DNA of 64,000 bases from Gallibacter pasteurianus_A (lineage in GTDB: Bacteria; Bacillota; Clostridia; Peptostreptococcales; Anaerovoracaceae): positions 1 through 64,000 of the forward strand of contig CAVBJF010000006.1 in the NCBI GenBank assembly GCA_963596005.1, given 5' to 3'. The translations under genes were made by a program, and so were the position numbers. The number at the start of each line of letters is the position of its first letter. Positions within the stretch are counted from its first letter, which is position 1. Below the pieces are notes generated by a model, which was not told the origin of the DNA, searched no databases, and saw only the letters and a program-made list of their open reading frames with translations. Below, piece by piece: positions 41,914 to 50,771 of this stretch.

Positions 41914-44505
41914 CTATTTTGCAGTAAATATAAGTCTTTCACCGTCGCTGTCAACGGTCGCTGCCATTCCGTCAGATAGCTTTCCTGCGATTATCATACT
42001 TGCAATTTGTGTTTCCACATGTTTTTGCAGATACCTCTTTACAGGTCTTGCACCGTAATTTGGTGAGTATGATTCGTCTGCAATGAGCTTTTTAGCTTTG
42101 TCAGTCAACTTAAGCGTTATATTTCTTTCCTCAAGCCGTGCCTCGATATCTCTTAGCGATAAGCCTATGATGTTCATAATCTGCGCTTCGGTAAGTGGCG
42201 AGAATACGACGATGTCATCTATCCTGTTGATGAATTCAGGTCTAAAATGCTTTTTCATCTCATCCTCTACCTGTTTTTTAACATCCTCGTCTATAGTGCC
42301 GTCCTCCTTGATATTTTCTGTCAAATATGCACTTCCTATATTCGATGTCATGATGATAATTGTATTTTTAAAGTCAACGGTTCTGCCCTGATTATCTGTA
42401 AGTCTGCCATCATCGAGGAGCTGCAGCAGAATATTGAATACATCGGGATGTGCCTTTTCTATCTCGTCAAAGAGTACAACGCTGTAAGGTCTTCTCCTAA
42501 CCGCCTCTGTGAGCTGTCCGCCTTCATCATATCCAACATATCCCGGAGGCGCTCCGATGAGCCTTGAAACGCTATGCTTTTCCATATACTCGGACATATC
42601 TATCCTTATCATATTCTTTTCCGAGTCAAAGAGCGCCTCGGAAAGTGCCTTTGCAAGCTCAGTTTTACCTACGCCCGTAGGGCCAAGGAATATAAACGAC
42701 CCTATCGGTCTATTTTCGCTCTTTAGCCCGGCTCTTGCCCTCAAGATAGCCTCGCTGACGGCTTCTATGCCCTCTTCTTGCCCTATCACTCTCTTGTGGA
42801 GTATCTCCGGCAGATGCAACAGCTTTTCCTTTTCGCTTTCTACAAGCTTTGCAACCGGTATACCTGTCCAGCTCGATACAACCGCTGCAATTTCGTCCTC
42901 TGTAACCTCTTCCTTTAATATCCTGTTTTCCTCAGCGGCATCGGCCTTTTTCTTCGCCTCTTCAAGCTCCTTTTCCTTTGCAGGCAGTGTGCCGTATTTC
43001 AGCTCTGCCAGCTTTTCAAGGTCGTAATTTCTCTCGGCTTCTGATATTTCGTGTTTTACAACTTCTATCTCCTTTTTTATGTCCTTGACATTTGTAATGA
43101 TTTTCTTTTCGTTTTCCCACTGTGCACGCATACTGTCATTTTCGTTTTTAAGCTGAGCAAGCTCCTCCTCAAGTGCAACCATTCTCTTTTTAGACGCTTG
43201 ATCATTTTCCTTACCAAGTGCTTGCTTTTCGATCTCAAGCTGCATAATTTTTCTCGATATCTGGTCGAGCTCCTCCGGCATCGAATCTATCTCTGTCCTT
43301 ATCTTTGAAGCCGCCTCGTCCATCAGGTCTATCGCCTTATCAGGCAAAAATCTGTCGCTTATATATCTGTCGGAAAGCGTTGCGCACGCTATAAGTGCAT
43401 TGTCGGTAATCCTTACACCGTGATGAATTTCAAACCTTTCCTTTAGGCCACGAAGTATCGAAATAGTATCCTCAACTGTAGGCTGATCCACGAGCACCTT
43501 TTGGAATCTCCTTTCAAGTGCAGCATCCTTTTCAATATATTTTCTATATTCGTCAAGTGTTGTAGCTCCTATGCAATGAAGCTCGCCTCTTGCCAGTTTT
43601 GGTTTAAGTAGGTTGCCTGCATCCATCGAGCCCTCGGTTTTACCTGCCCCTACGATGTTATGAATTTCATCTATAAACAGTATGATCCTGCCCTCGCTTT
43701 TTTCGATTTCGTTTAGGACTGCCTTTAACCTTTCTTCGAATTCGCCCCTATATTTTGCACCCGCTATGAGCGCTCCCATATCAAGCGCATATATCGTCTT
43801 ATCCTTTAAGCCTTCAGGCACATCCCCCTTTAAAATCCTCTGTGCAAGCCCCTCGACAACCGCTGTCTTGCCGACGCCCGGCTCTCCTATGAGGACAGGG
43901 TTATTTTTTGTCCTACGCGAAAGTATTTGTACCGTATGTCTGATTTCCTCATCTCTGCCGATAACAGGGTCGAGCTTGCCGTCCTTTGCCATCTTTACAA
44001 GATCTCGTCCGTATTTTTCGAGTGCCTCATAATTTTCCTCAGGGTTCTGACTTGTAACCTTTTGATTGCCTCTCACACTTTCAAGTGCCTTTAGAAATGC
44101 ATCCTTTGAAATATTATATTTTTTAAAAAGCTTTGCATTTGTACCTGTTCTTTCATCAAAAAACGCCATATAGACATGCTCAACGCTTACATACTCATCA
44201 TGAAATTCTTTGCAGATCTTTTCGGCTTTGATAAAGAGCTCGTTTAACCCCCTTGAGGCATATATATTTTGATTGCTTCCTGCAACCTTTGGCAATGCAT
44301 CAAGCTCGGCTTGCAAGTCGTTTTTTAATGCATCGACATCCACCTCCATATATTTTAACAGTTTCGGTATAAGTCCCTCATTTTGGCTTAAAAGTGCCAT
44401 ATGCATATGCTCACTTTCGAGTTGCTGATTGCCCTCTGCTATCGCTTGGTTTTGTGCTTCCAATATAGCTTCCTTTGTTTTACTTGTATATCTTTCTATA
44501 TTCAT
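41914..44505 (-). CDS. clpB: ATP-dependent disaggregase ClpB
   Basis: An 863-residue hexameric AAA+ protein that rescues aggregated proteins with DnaK. The N domain (about 1-145) is followed by NBD1 with GEPGVGKTAVVEGLA (about 200) and its Walker B. A long coiled-coil M domain (about 400-530) separates it from NBD2 with GPTGVGKTELAKALSEAL (about 605). The M domain separates it from ClpC. A longer frame would add 27 residues; the ATG at 44505 has GGAGG upstream. A CIRCE sequence before it points to HrcA control. Confidence 0.95.
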   Translation of the reverse strand: MNIERYTSKTKEAILEAQNQAIAEGNQQLESEHMHMALLSQNEGLIPKLLKYMEVDVDALKNDLQAELDALPKVAGSNQNIYASRGLNELFIKAEKICKEFHDEYVSVEHVYMAFFDERTGTNAKLFKKYNISKDAFLKALESVRGNQKVTSQNPEENYEALEKYGRDLVKMAKDGKLDPVIGRDEEIRHTVQILSRRTKNNPVLIGEPGVGKTAVVEGLAQRILKGDVPEGLKDKTIYALDMGALIAGAKYRGEFEERLKAVLNEIEKSEGRIILFIDEIHNIVGAGKTEGSMDAGNLLKPKLARGELHCIGATTLDEYRKYIEKDAALERRFQKVLVDQPTVEDTISILRGLKERFEIHHGVRITDNALIACATLSDRYISDRFLPDKAIDLMDEAASKIRTEIDSMPEELDQISRKIMQLEIEKQALGKENDQASKKRMVALEEELAQLKNENDSMRAQWENEKKIITNVKDIKKEIEVVKHEISEAERNYDLEKLAELKYGTLPAKEKELEEAKKKADAAEENRILKEEVTEDEIAAVVSSWTGIPVAKLVESEKEKLLHLPEILHKRVIGQEEGIEAVSEAILRARAGLKSENRPIGSFIFLGPTGVGKTELAKALSEALFDSEKNMIRIDMSEYMEKHSVSRLIGAPPGYVGYDEGGQLTEAVRRRPYSVVLFDEIEKAHPDVFNILLQLLDDGRLTDNQGRTVDFKNTIIIMTSNIGSAYLTENIKEDGTIDEDVKKQVEDEMKKHFRPEFINRIDDIVVFSPLTEAQIMNIIGLSLRDIEARLEERNITLKLTDKAKKLIADESYSPNYGARPVKRYLQKHVETQIASMIIAGKLSDGMAATVDSDGERLIFTAK

Positions 44506-44579
44506 CTCATTCACCTCCGTGATTTTTTTCTTCTTACAATTTAATTTTACCCCAAAAAAATCAAAATGCAACATAAAAA

Positions 44580-44606
44580 TTAGCACTCTTTTAGATAGAG
44601 TGCTAA
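44580..44606. promoter_or_regulatory. CIRCE element (HrcA operator) of clpB
   Basis: TTAGCACTC-N9-GAGTGCTAA, a perfect consensus inverted repeat, lies 75 bp upstream of the clpB start codon. HrcA binds it as a heat-shock repressor. The hrcA gene itself is outside the window. A promoter overlapping it is likely but weakly defined. Confidence 0.97.
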
Positions 44607-44623
44607 CAATTTATTGCTGAAAA

Positions 44624-44640
44624 CGCTGCAATTGCCAGCG
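44624..44640 (-). terminator. Weak hairpin downstream of potCD
   Basis: CGCTG and CAGCG pair around a seven-base loop on the minus strand, followed by TTTTC. The U-tract is short, so the call is weak. Confidence 0.35.
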
Positions 44641-44662
44641 AAATGTGCTTGGCGAAGTTTTT

Positions 44663-46552
44663 TTATTTGTTTGAGGCCATAAGCTTTACCTTGCTCCACA
44701 GTGTCGAAATGATTTTACGCGTCTTTTCATTGTATTTAAAAACCTCATCGTTTGGATTATCTGTAGGAGGGATATATGCCTCTATTCCCTCGAAGTCTCC
44801 GCCCTTTCCATAGAGCTCGTCAACAACCTCTTTATTTGGCGAAGTATAGCCTACATACGACGAGTTGTCCATCGCACCGTCATACGATGAAACAAAATTT
44901 ATAAACTCGTACGCAAGCTCCTTGTTTTTCGCATTTTTAGGTATAACCATTCCGTCCGACCAAATGTTAGTCCCCGAGCTTGGCATATAAAATCCCATGT
45001 CCTCATTTTGCGCCATGACATAAGTCGCATCCCCTGAGTACATAATTCCAAGAGCCTTTCTTCCCTGTGCCATATTGTCTATGATCTCATCTGTAACAAT
45101 TTCAGGCTCCGTATTATCTATGCAGGAAAGCAGCCACTCGTACGCCTCGTTTAATTGGCTTTCGTCATCGGTATTCATCGAATATCCAAGTGCCTTTAGC
45201 GCCATCATAAAAGAATCACGCTCAGAGTCATATAAATAAGTCTCGCCCTTGTATTTTTTATCCTTGAAGATGTTAAAGCCCTCGCTCTCAAGATCCCTTA
45301 TATCGACCTTTGTTTTGTCATAAACTATGCCTACACTACCCCAAAAGTATGGCACCGAATACTTATTTCCCGGATCATACGGCATATCCAAAACATCAGG
45401 CAAAAGCTTATCAAAGCATGTAAGCTTGCTGTGATCAAGGGGCGAAAGCTTATCCTCGGCTATAAGTCTTTCAATCATATAATCGCTTGGCACAATGACA
45501 TCATAGCTTTCTCCGTTAGCAATCTTTATATACATCTGCTCGTTGGAATCAAAATTATCAATGACCACCTTTGCTCCCGTTTCACTCTCGAAATCACTTA
45601 TTATATTTTCGCCTGTATATTCTCCCCAGTTATAAACATGTAGCGTCTGTCCCTCGTATTTGCCCGGCTTATTTATCGCACCCCTAAATGCCATAAGACC
45701 GCAGACAAGAGCGATTACAAGTACAAAAGGCACGCTCCTTGACAAAAGACTTTTCTTTTTACTTTCCGGCCTTTCAAATTTCCTCTTTATAAATGGCAAA
45801 ACATTTACGGCAATCAACACCAAGGTTATCAACACAACGACAAGGGTTGATATAGCATTTATGCTTGGATTTATCCTCTTGCTCATCGTATAAACGACTA
45901 TGCTCAAGTTTTTGACACCGTTTCCTGTTACAAAGTACGAGATGATAAAATCGTCAAATGACATCGTAAATGATATGATCGCTCCTGCTATAATACCGGG
46001 CTTTATCTCAGGCACTATAACCTTTCGTATCGCTTGCCACGGAGTAGCTCCAAGATCCATTGCTGCGTCTGCAAGATTAGGATCAAGCATCCTTATCTTT
46101 GGCATTACGCTGAGTATTACATATGGCGTGCAAAAAGCGATATGAGCCAAAAGAAGCGTTGCAAAGCCCTTTGATATCCCAAATGTTATAAATAAAAGCA
46201 TCAGTCCTATCGCCGTTACAATTTCGGGATTCATAATCGGAAAATCGTTTATCTGAGTTATCAGATTTTTGACTGCTTTTTTTGAGCGTGAAAGCCCAAG
46301 CGCTGTCAGCGTGCCGATGATCGTTGCTATAACGGTCGCAAGCACTGCGATGAGTATAGTCGTATAAAGCGCCGTCATCATATCGTGGTTTTCGATCATT
46401 TTACCGTACCACTTGAGACTGAAGCCGTCGAATTTTGTCAACGATTTTGATTCATTGAAGGAAAATATTACCATATATAAAATAGGCAAATAAAAGAATA
46501 TGACGGCAAGTACCATTATGATTTTTCCAAAGATTCTTTTATCTTTCTTCAT
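44663..46552 (-). CDS. potCD: Fused spermidine/putrescine permease PotC and substrate-binding protein PotD
   Basis: A 629-residue fusion from the ATG at 46552; TTG is one codon earlier. Residues about 1-268 are a PotC permease with six helices and the EAA-loop DAAMDLGATPWQAIRKVIVPEI (about 160-182). A further helix (about 280-300, VPFVLVIALVCGLMAF) anchors a PotD-like binding protein (about 310-629) that starts with TLHVYNWGEYTGENII. Normally these are separate proteins; here the receptor is tethered to its permease. It follows potB with a 14-bp overlap. Confidence 0.93.
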   Translation of the reverse strand: MKKDKRIFGKIIMVLAVIFFYLPILYMVIFSFNESKSLTKFDGFSLKWYGKMIENHDMMTALYTTILIAVLATVIATIIGTLTALGLSRSKKAVKNLITQINDFPIMNPEIVTAIGLMLLFITFGISKGFATLLLAHIAFCTPYVILSVMPKIRMLDPNLADAAMDLGATPWQAIRKVIVPEIKPGIIAGAIISFTMSFDDFIISYFVTGNGVKNLSIVVYTMSKRINPSINAISTLVVVLITLVLIAVNVLPFIKRKFERPESKKKSLLSRSVPFVLVIALVCGLMAFRGAINKPGKYEGQTLHVYNWGEYTGENIISDFESETGAKVVIDNFDSNEQMYIKIANGESYDVIVPSDYMIERLIAEDKLSPLDHSKLTCFDKLLPDVLDMPYDPGNKYSVPYFWGSVGIVYDKTKVDIRDLESEGFNIFKDKKYKGETYLYDSERDSFMMALKALGYSMNTDDESQLNEAYEWLLSCIDNTEPEIVTDEIIDNMAQGRKALGIMYSGDATYVMAQNEDMGFYMPSSGTNIWSDGMVIPKNAKNKELAYEFINFVSSYDGAMDNSSYVGYTSPNKEVVDELYGKGGDFEGIEAYIPPTDNPNDEVFKYNEKTRKIISTLWSKVKLMASNK

Positions 46553-47378
46553 CAAGTGGTCTCCCTTTCTTTTCTATGCCACGTACCGCCCATATACTTA
46601 TCATCATTATGACGGCTATAATCATAGAAATCGCACTTCCAAACGCCCATTCGCCCACGGTTATGAATTGATTTTCAATCACATTTCCTATCAAAAAATG
46701 CTGGCCGCCACCGAGCAATTTCGGTATAAAAAACGAGCTTACCGCAGGTAAAAATACTAAGGTTATACCGCTGACAACTCCCGGCACCGATAGCGGAAAG
46801 ACTATTTTTTTAAATATCTGCAGCCTGCCTGCGCCAAGATCCGCACCGGCCTCAATGTATGCTTTATCCATTTTGCTGAGTGACGAATTTATCTGCAATA
46901 TCATAAACGGTATAAAGTTATAAACCATACCGAGTATGACAGCACCCTTTGTATACATCAGACTGACATCGGAGTATCCCAAAAACGAAAGCAGTTTCTG
47001 AGCTATACCACCGTCTGATAGTATCCCTATCCATGCATATGTACGCACAAGCATATTTATCCACATAGGAAGCGTTATTAGCAGCACTAAAATTCCCTGC
47101 ATTTTTTCACTGCTGTTGGCAATAAAATATGCGATCGGATAACCGAGCAATACGCAAATAATCGTAGTTTCGAGCGCTATTTTGATTGAACGCCATAAAA
47201 CTATCAAAAAATCCGGATCCGTGAAGAACCGTTTATAATTTTCCAATGTGAATTTGACATCTACTATTCCATTACCGCTGTCAGTCACCGAATAAAAAGC
47301 GATAAGCAGCATTGGCAGTGCTACCATCAGCACGAGCCATACCGCATATGGAATTACAAGCTGTGAAAACCTTTTCAT
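46539..47378 (-). CDS. potB: Spermidine/putrescine ABC transporter permease PotB
   Basis: A 279-residue membrane protein with six helices. It is the second permease subunit of the polyamine ABC transporter. The EAA loop is AYIEAGADLGAGRLQIFKKI (about 172-191), which couples to PotA. The ATG overlaps the potA stop codon, and the gene end overlaps the start of potCD, so the three are translated in a coupled way. Confidence 0.93.
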   Translation of the reverse strand: MKRFSQLVIPYAVWLVLMVALPMLLIAFYSVTDSGNGIVDVKFTLENYKRFFTDPDFLIVLWRSIKIALETTIICVLLGYPIAYFIANSSEKMQGILVLLITLPMWINMLVRTYAWIGILSDGGIAQKLLSFLGYSDVSLMYTKGAVILGMVYNFIPFMILQINSSLSKMDKAYIEAGADLGAGRLQIFKKIVFPLSVPGVVSGITLVFLPAVSSFFIPKLLGGGQHFLIGNVIENQFITVGEWAFGSAISMIIAVIMMISIWAVRGIEKKGRPLDEER

Positions 47379-48955
47379 CAGTAAACCATTTTCCTCATTA
47401 CATGTATATCCTCAGGATAGAATGTCAGTCCTACCTCTGCTCCTTCTTCTACCCAATCTGTTGTATTTATCTTATATTGGCGTCCTGCCGTCATAAATGT
47501 TACCTTGTAAGCTCCCACCTTTATGTCATCTATGTCAAAATCGTAATCGACATACAGCTCTACCGCCTCATCTTCATTTGATAGCTTCCAGCCCTGTGCT
47601 CCGGCCCAAGTTTTTAGATCGTTATCGAGTGCTACCGTTTCGGCTATCTCCTCAGGTGTCTTATAAAAGTTAAATGCGCTTATCGCCTCATCCGCCCTCT
47701 TATTTGAAACAAATGGTTGGTCTATCACATGTATGCTTCGTGTAATGCTCGTACCCGACGATGTAGAAAATGTTACAGGATATGAGCCTATCTTTTCTTC
47801 CAATTGGTATTCTATCTTTGATATCGAAATGTACTCGTCCGTATTCGGATCCCATGCCTGCGCATCCGCTCTTGCAACGATTCCTCTTTCATCAAGCTCC
47901 TCAAGGTCTTCAAGATCGACATAAAAATCGTTTGCAGAAATTTTTTCAGATCCGTCCTCGCTCGTCACATCTCTTTCCCTTGTGACATTCATAGTTACAG
48001 TAACGCTCGTGCCGGGGATGGTTTCTACCGTCACATCATAGTAGACGCCCTTGAAGTATATGCTCTTTACAATGCCGTCCATCTTCCCGTTTTCGACAGC
48101 TACGATATCTATATCTTCCGGTCTTATAACGACATCGACCTTTTCGTTTTCCCTAAAACCGACATCCTCACACTCAAAATCAATATCATCAAAACGCACC
48201 TTATAATCGCACAGCATCGTGCCGTTTACTATATTGCTTTCGCCTATAAAGTCTGCAACATAGCGATTTGCAGGCTCATTATATATCTCTCTTGGTGTGC
48301 CGACCTGATAGATTTCCCCCTTATTCATAACGACTATCTTGTCCGACATCGTCAGTGCTTCCTCTTGATCGTGGGTTACATATATAAATGTAATGCCGAC
48401 CTCTTTTTGGATTTTTTTGAGCTCATACTGCATTTCCTTTCTAAGCTTGAGGTCAAGCGCGGCAAGCGGTTCATCGAGAAGCAAGACCTTAGGCTCATTT
48501 ATAAGAGCTCTTGCTATTGCAACTCTCTGCTGTTGTCCGCCTGAAAGGAATGCTATGTTTTTATTTTCAAATCCCTCAAGTCCGATGAGCTTTAACATTT
48601 TTAATACCTTTTGATCTATTACATCCCTACTCATCTTTTTTATCTTCAACCCAAAGGCTATATTTTCCTCGACAGACATATGCGGAAACAGCGCATATTT
48701 TTGAAATACAGTATTTAATTCCCTTTTATGCGGCGGCAAATTCGAAATATTTTCGTCATCAAATATTATCTCTCCTTCGTCCGCACTCAAAAACCCGCCT
48801 AGTATCCTAAGTAGCGTTGTCTTGCCACAGCCTGACGGGCCCAAAAGTGTCACAAATTCGTTTTCGTATATATCAAGATTGATGCCCTTTAGCACCACCT
48901 GTCCATCGAATTCCTTAACTATATTTCTAAATTGTATGAGCTTTTTTTCTTCCAT
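47378..48955 (-). CDS. potA: Spermidine/putrescine ABC transporter ATPase PotA with extended TOBE region
   Basis: A 525-residue ATPase, about 160 residues longer than usual PotA. Walker A GPSGCGKTT (39-47), signature LSGGQQQ (137-143), Walker B LLLDEP (158-163) and switch His in VTHDQEEA are intact. A TOBE start is at about 272-313 (VVIRPEDIDIV, YFKGVYYDV), and its expected end, EGAEVGLTFYPEDIHVM, is at 504-520. Between them, residues about 320-490 contain Ig-like stretches such as IGSYPVTFSTSSGTSITRSI. The ATG at 48955 has GAGGGA upstream. It is first in potA-potB-potCD. Confidence 0.92.
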   Translation of the reverse strand: MEEKKLIQFRNIVKEFDGQVVLKGINLDIYENEFVTLLGPSGCGKTTLLRILGGFLSADEGEIIFDDENISNLPPHKRELNTVFQKYALFPHMSVEENIAFGLKIKKMSRDVIDQKVLKMLKLIGLEGFENKNIAFLSGGQQQRVAIARALINEPKVLLLDEPLAALDLKLRKEMQYELKKIQKEVGITFIYVTHDQEEALTMSDKIVVMNKGEIYQVGTPREIYNEPANRYVADFIGESNIVNGTMLCDYKVRFDDIDFECEDVGFRENEKVDVVIRPEDIDIVAVENGKMDGIVKSIYFKGVYYDVTVETIPGTSVTVTMNVTRERDVTSEDGSEKISANDFYVDLEDLEELDERGIVARADAQAWDPNTDEYISISKIEYQLEEKIGSYPVTFSTSSGTSITRSIHVIDQPFVSNKRADEAISAFNFYKTPEEIAETVALDNDLKTWAGAQGWKLSNEDEAVELYVDYDFDIDDIKVGAYKVTFMTAGRQYKINTTDWVEEGAEVGLTFYPEDIHVMRKMVY

Positions 48956-48998
48956 ATTTAAATCCCTCATGTGTTCTATCACGCACTGCTTGACTTAA

Positions 48999-49027
48999 AT
49001 TGTAATAAAGCTCGACGACGATTGCAA
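48999..49027 (-). promoter_or_regulatory. Promoter of potABCD
   Basis: TTGCAA (49022-49027), a 17-bp spacer and TACAAT (48999-49004) on the minus strand, ending two bases from the stop codon of the upstream permease gene. AGCTCGA and TCGAGCT arms across the same region could also form a weak terminator. Confidence 0.6.
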
Positions 49028-49028
49028 G

Positions 49029-50093
49029 CTATAAATCGAGCTTGTAATCTCCAACTTTTATCTTTCCTGCTTTTTTGAGCAGCTGATCAAATATTATTGA
49101 CAATATTGCAGGCAAAATAAAATGTAAAAGCAATACCGCTGAAAGCACACTTACAGAAAATCCCATATCTGTAAAAGTACCTATCTGGCCGACAAGGCCT
49201 GAGGTTCCCATACCTGCACCCATCGGTGTATTCGTCATATGAAATACGCATGTTGCAAGCGGTCCTGTTATTGCCGATGCAAGAGTAGGCGGTAATAAAA
49301 TCCACGGATTTTTAAAGATGTTTGGTACTTGAAGCATGGAGGTTCCTATACCCTGTGCAACTATACCTCCTACACCATTTTCTTTGTAGCTTATAACCGC
49401 AAATCCGACCATCTGCGCACAGCAACCGGCTGTAGCCGCCCCCGCCGCAAGACCGGAAAGTCCCATCATTATGCAAAGAGCCGCACTTGATATTGGGGCT
49501 GTCAAAACGATGCCCACTACTACAGATATAAATATTCCAAAAGCAAACGGTTGCCATTCTGTCGCATTTTGTATTACTACCCCCAGCCATGTCATAAATT
49601 TGCCGACAGCAGGTCCAACAAGTGCCGCCGAAACTGCTCCCATAATCATGGTTGTTGCAGGTGTTACAATTATATCAACCTTCGTTTCCTTTGATACAGC
49701 TTTGCCAAACTCAGCTCCTACCGCAACTGCTATAAATGCTCCCGCCGGGCCACCTGCCGCAGCCCCAAGCATACCTGTAACAGCACTTGTAAACATTACA
49801 AGCGGCGGTGCCTTAAGCCCCCATGCGACCGCTATACCTATCGCGGCTCCCATATATTCCATTGCCTTATTGCCGGTATCGATCAAAAATGTAGCAATCG
49901 TGCTTTCACCAAACAAGTTTATACTCTGTTCGCCTACCGTTTTTATTATGAGGCCGATTAAAAGCGATGCAAACAGTCCTAGTGCCATCGCCGATAATGC
50001 GTCTTGCAAATATCTTTTTGCAGAAAATTCTATATCTTTTCTCTTTAAAAAACTCTGCTTTTCGACATTTTCAAGCATCTTTTTTTCTTCCAT
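49029..50093 (-). CDS. PTS EIIC-like membrane permease (PfoR/COG3641-like)
   Basis: A 354-residue membrane protein with about nine or ten hydrophobic segments. Gly/Ala-rich stretches such as GMLGAAAGGPAGAFIAVAVG and the helix GLAAGAATAGCCAQMVGF are typical of the PTS_EIIC_2/PfoR group. No EIIA or EIIB gene is nearby. GAGGA precedes the ATG. It has a strong promoter overlapping a palindrome and is divergent from a NiaR-like regulator, so a niacin-related role is possible and is only inferred. Confidence 0.8.
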   Translation of the reverse strand: MEEKKMLENVEKQSFLKRKDIEFSAKRYLQDALSAMALGLFASLLIGLIIKTVGEQSINLFGESTIATFLIDTGNKAMEYMGAAIGIAVAWGLKAPPLVMFTSAVTGMLGAAAGGPAGAFIAVAVGAEFGKAVSKETKVDIIVTPATTMIMGAVSAALVGPAVGKFMTWLGVVIQNATEWQPFAFGIFISVVVGIVLTAPISSAALCIMMGLSGLAAGAATAGCCAQMVGFAVISYKENGVGGIVAQGIGTSMLQVPNIFKNPWILLPPTLASAITGPLATCVFHMTNTPMGAGMGTSGLVGQIGTFTDMGFSVSVLSAVLLLHFILPAILSIIFDQLLKKAGKIKVGDYKLDL

Positions 50094-50138
50094 TTTGTTT
50101 TCCTCTTTTTATAAATCAAAGCACACACGAGCGCCCCT

Positions 50139-50172
50139 ATCATAACAAATGTAAATATATGTGTCAAGACAC
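50139..50172 (-). promoter_or_regulatory. Promoter of the EIIC-like gene overlapping a GTGTC/GACAC palindrome
   Basis: A perfect TTGACA (50162-50167), a 17-bp spacer and TATGAT (50139-50144) on the minus strand. The -35 box lies inside the palindrome GTGTCAAGACAC (50161-50172). A repressor bound there would exclude RNA polymerase. The neighbouring NiaR-like protein is the leading candidate. Confidence 0.7.
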
Positions 50173-50203
50173 CTGCGTTTATATCTCAAGCAGACAGACT
50201 TCT

Positions 50204-50231
50204 TTTAAAAAACAGTCCTTTGTGCTATACT
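50204..50231 (+). promoter_or_regulatory. Promoter of niaR, probably leaderless
   Basis: TTTAAA (50204-50209), a 16-bp spacer and TATACT (50226-50231) on the plus strand. The ATG is seven bases after the -10 box, so transcription should start at or next to the start codon. No Shine-Dalgarno is present. Confidence 0.55.
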
Positions 50232-50237
50232 CAATTT

Positions 50238-50759
50238 ATGAATACATCAAAAAGACGAGAAAAAATTATAGAAAAATTATCTGCATCAAATGCACCGCTA
50301 AGTGCATCTGCTTTAGCTAAATCTTTTAGTGTAAGTAGACAGATAATCGTCGGCGACATAGCATTGCTGCGTGCGGAAGGCAATAATATCATCTCAACTC
50401 CTCGCGGTTATATAATAAAAGAGAATGATTTCTCATTCCCTTTTGTCGGTATCATCGCTTGCAAGCACACACAAAAGCAGCTTGAGGATGAGCTTTATAC
50501 CATCGTTGATTGCGGTGGAGTTATAATAGATGTTGCTATTGAGCACAACATTTACGGCGAGCTTATAGGCAAGCTCAATTTGTCATCTCGTCACGAAGTC
50601 GACCTCTTTTTAGAAAATGTCAACGACGAAAACAGTCGACCTCTCTCTACTCTTTCCGGTGGCATCCATCTTCACCACATCGGTTGTAAGGACGAAGAGA
50701 TTTTCGCTCTCATAAAGGAAAGGCTCCTTTCGCTTGGCATACTGCTCCCCAGCAAATAG
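50238..50759 (+). CDS. niaR: NiaR-like transcriptional regulator (HTH_11 plus 3H domain)
   Basis: A 173-residue regulator of nicotinate-related genes. The N-terminal HTH (RREKIIEKLSASNAPLSASA, then FSVSRQIIVGDIALLRAEG) is followed by a 3H ligand-binding domain with conserved His residues (ACKHTQKQLEDEL, SSRHEVDLF, GGIHLHHIG). NiaR uses nicotinic acid as co-repressor in Bacillus. It is divergent from an EIIC-like permease gene. The start codon appears to be leaderless. Confidence 0.88.
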   Translation: MNTSKRREKIIEKLSASNAPLSASALAKSFSVSRQIIVGDIALLRAEGNNIISTPRGYIIKENDFSFPFVGIIACKHTQKQLEDELYTIVDCGGVIIDVAIEHNIYGELIGKLNLSSRHEVDLFLENVNDENSRPLSTLSGGIHLHHIGCKDEEIFALIKERLLSLGILLPSK

Positions 50760-50771
50760 CTTTTTCCTCGA

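Noticed and set aside
49471..50145. Long open frame on the plus strand opposite the EIIC-like gene
   Set aside because: It is a shadow of the Gly/Ala-rich membrane gene. The minus frame has the promoter, ribosome site and family resemblance.
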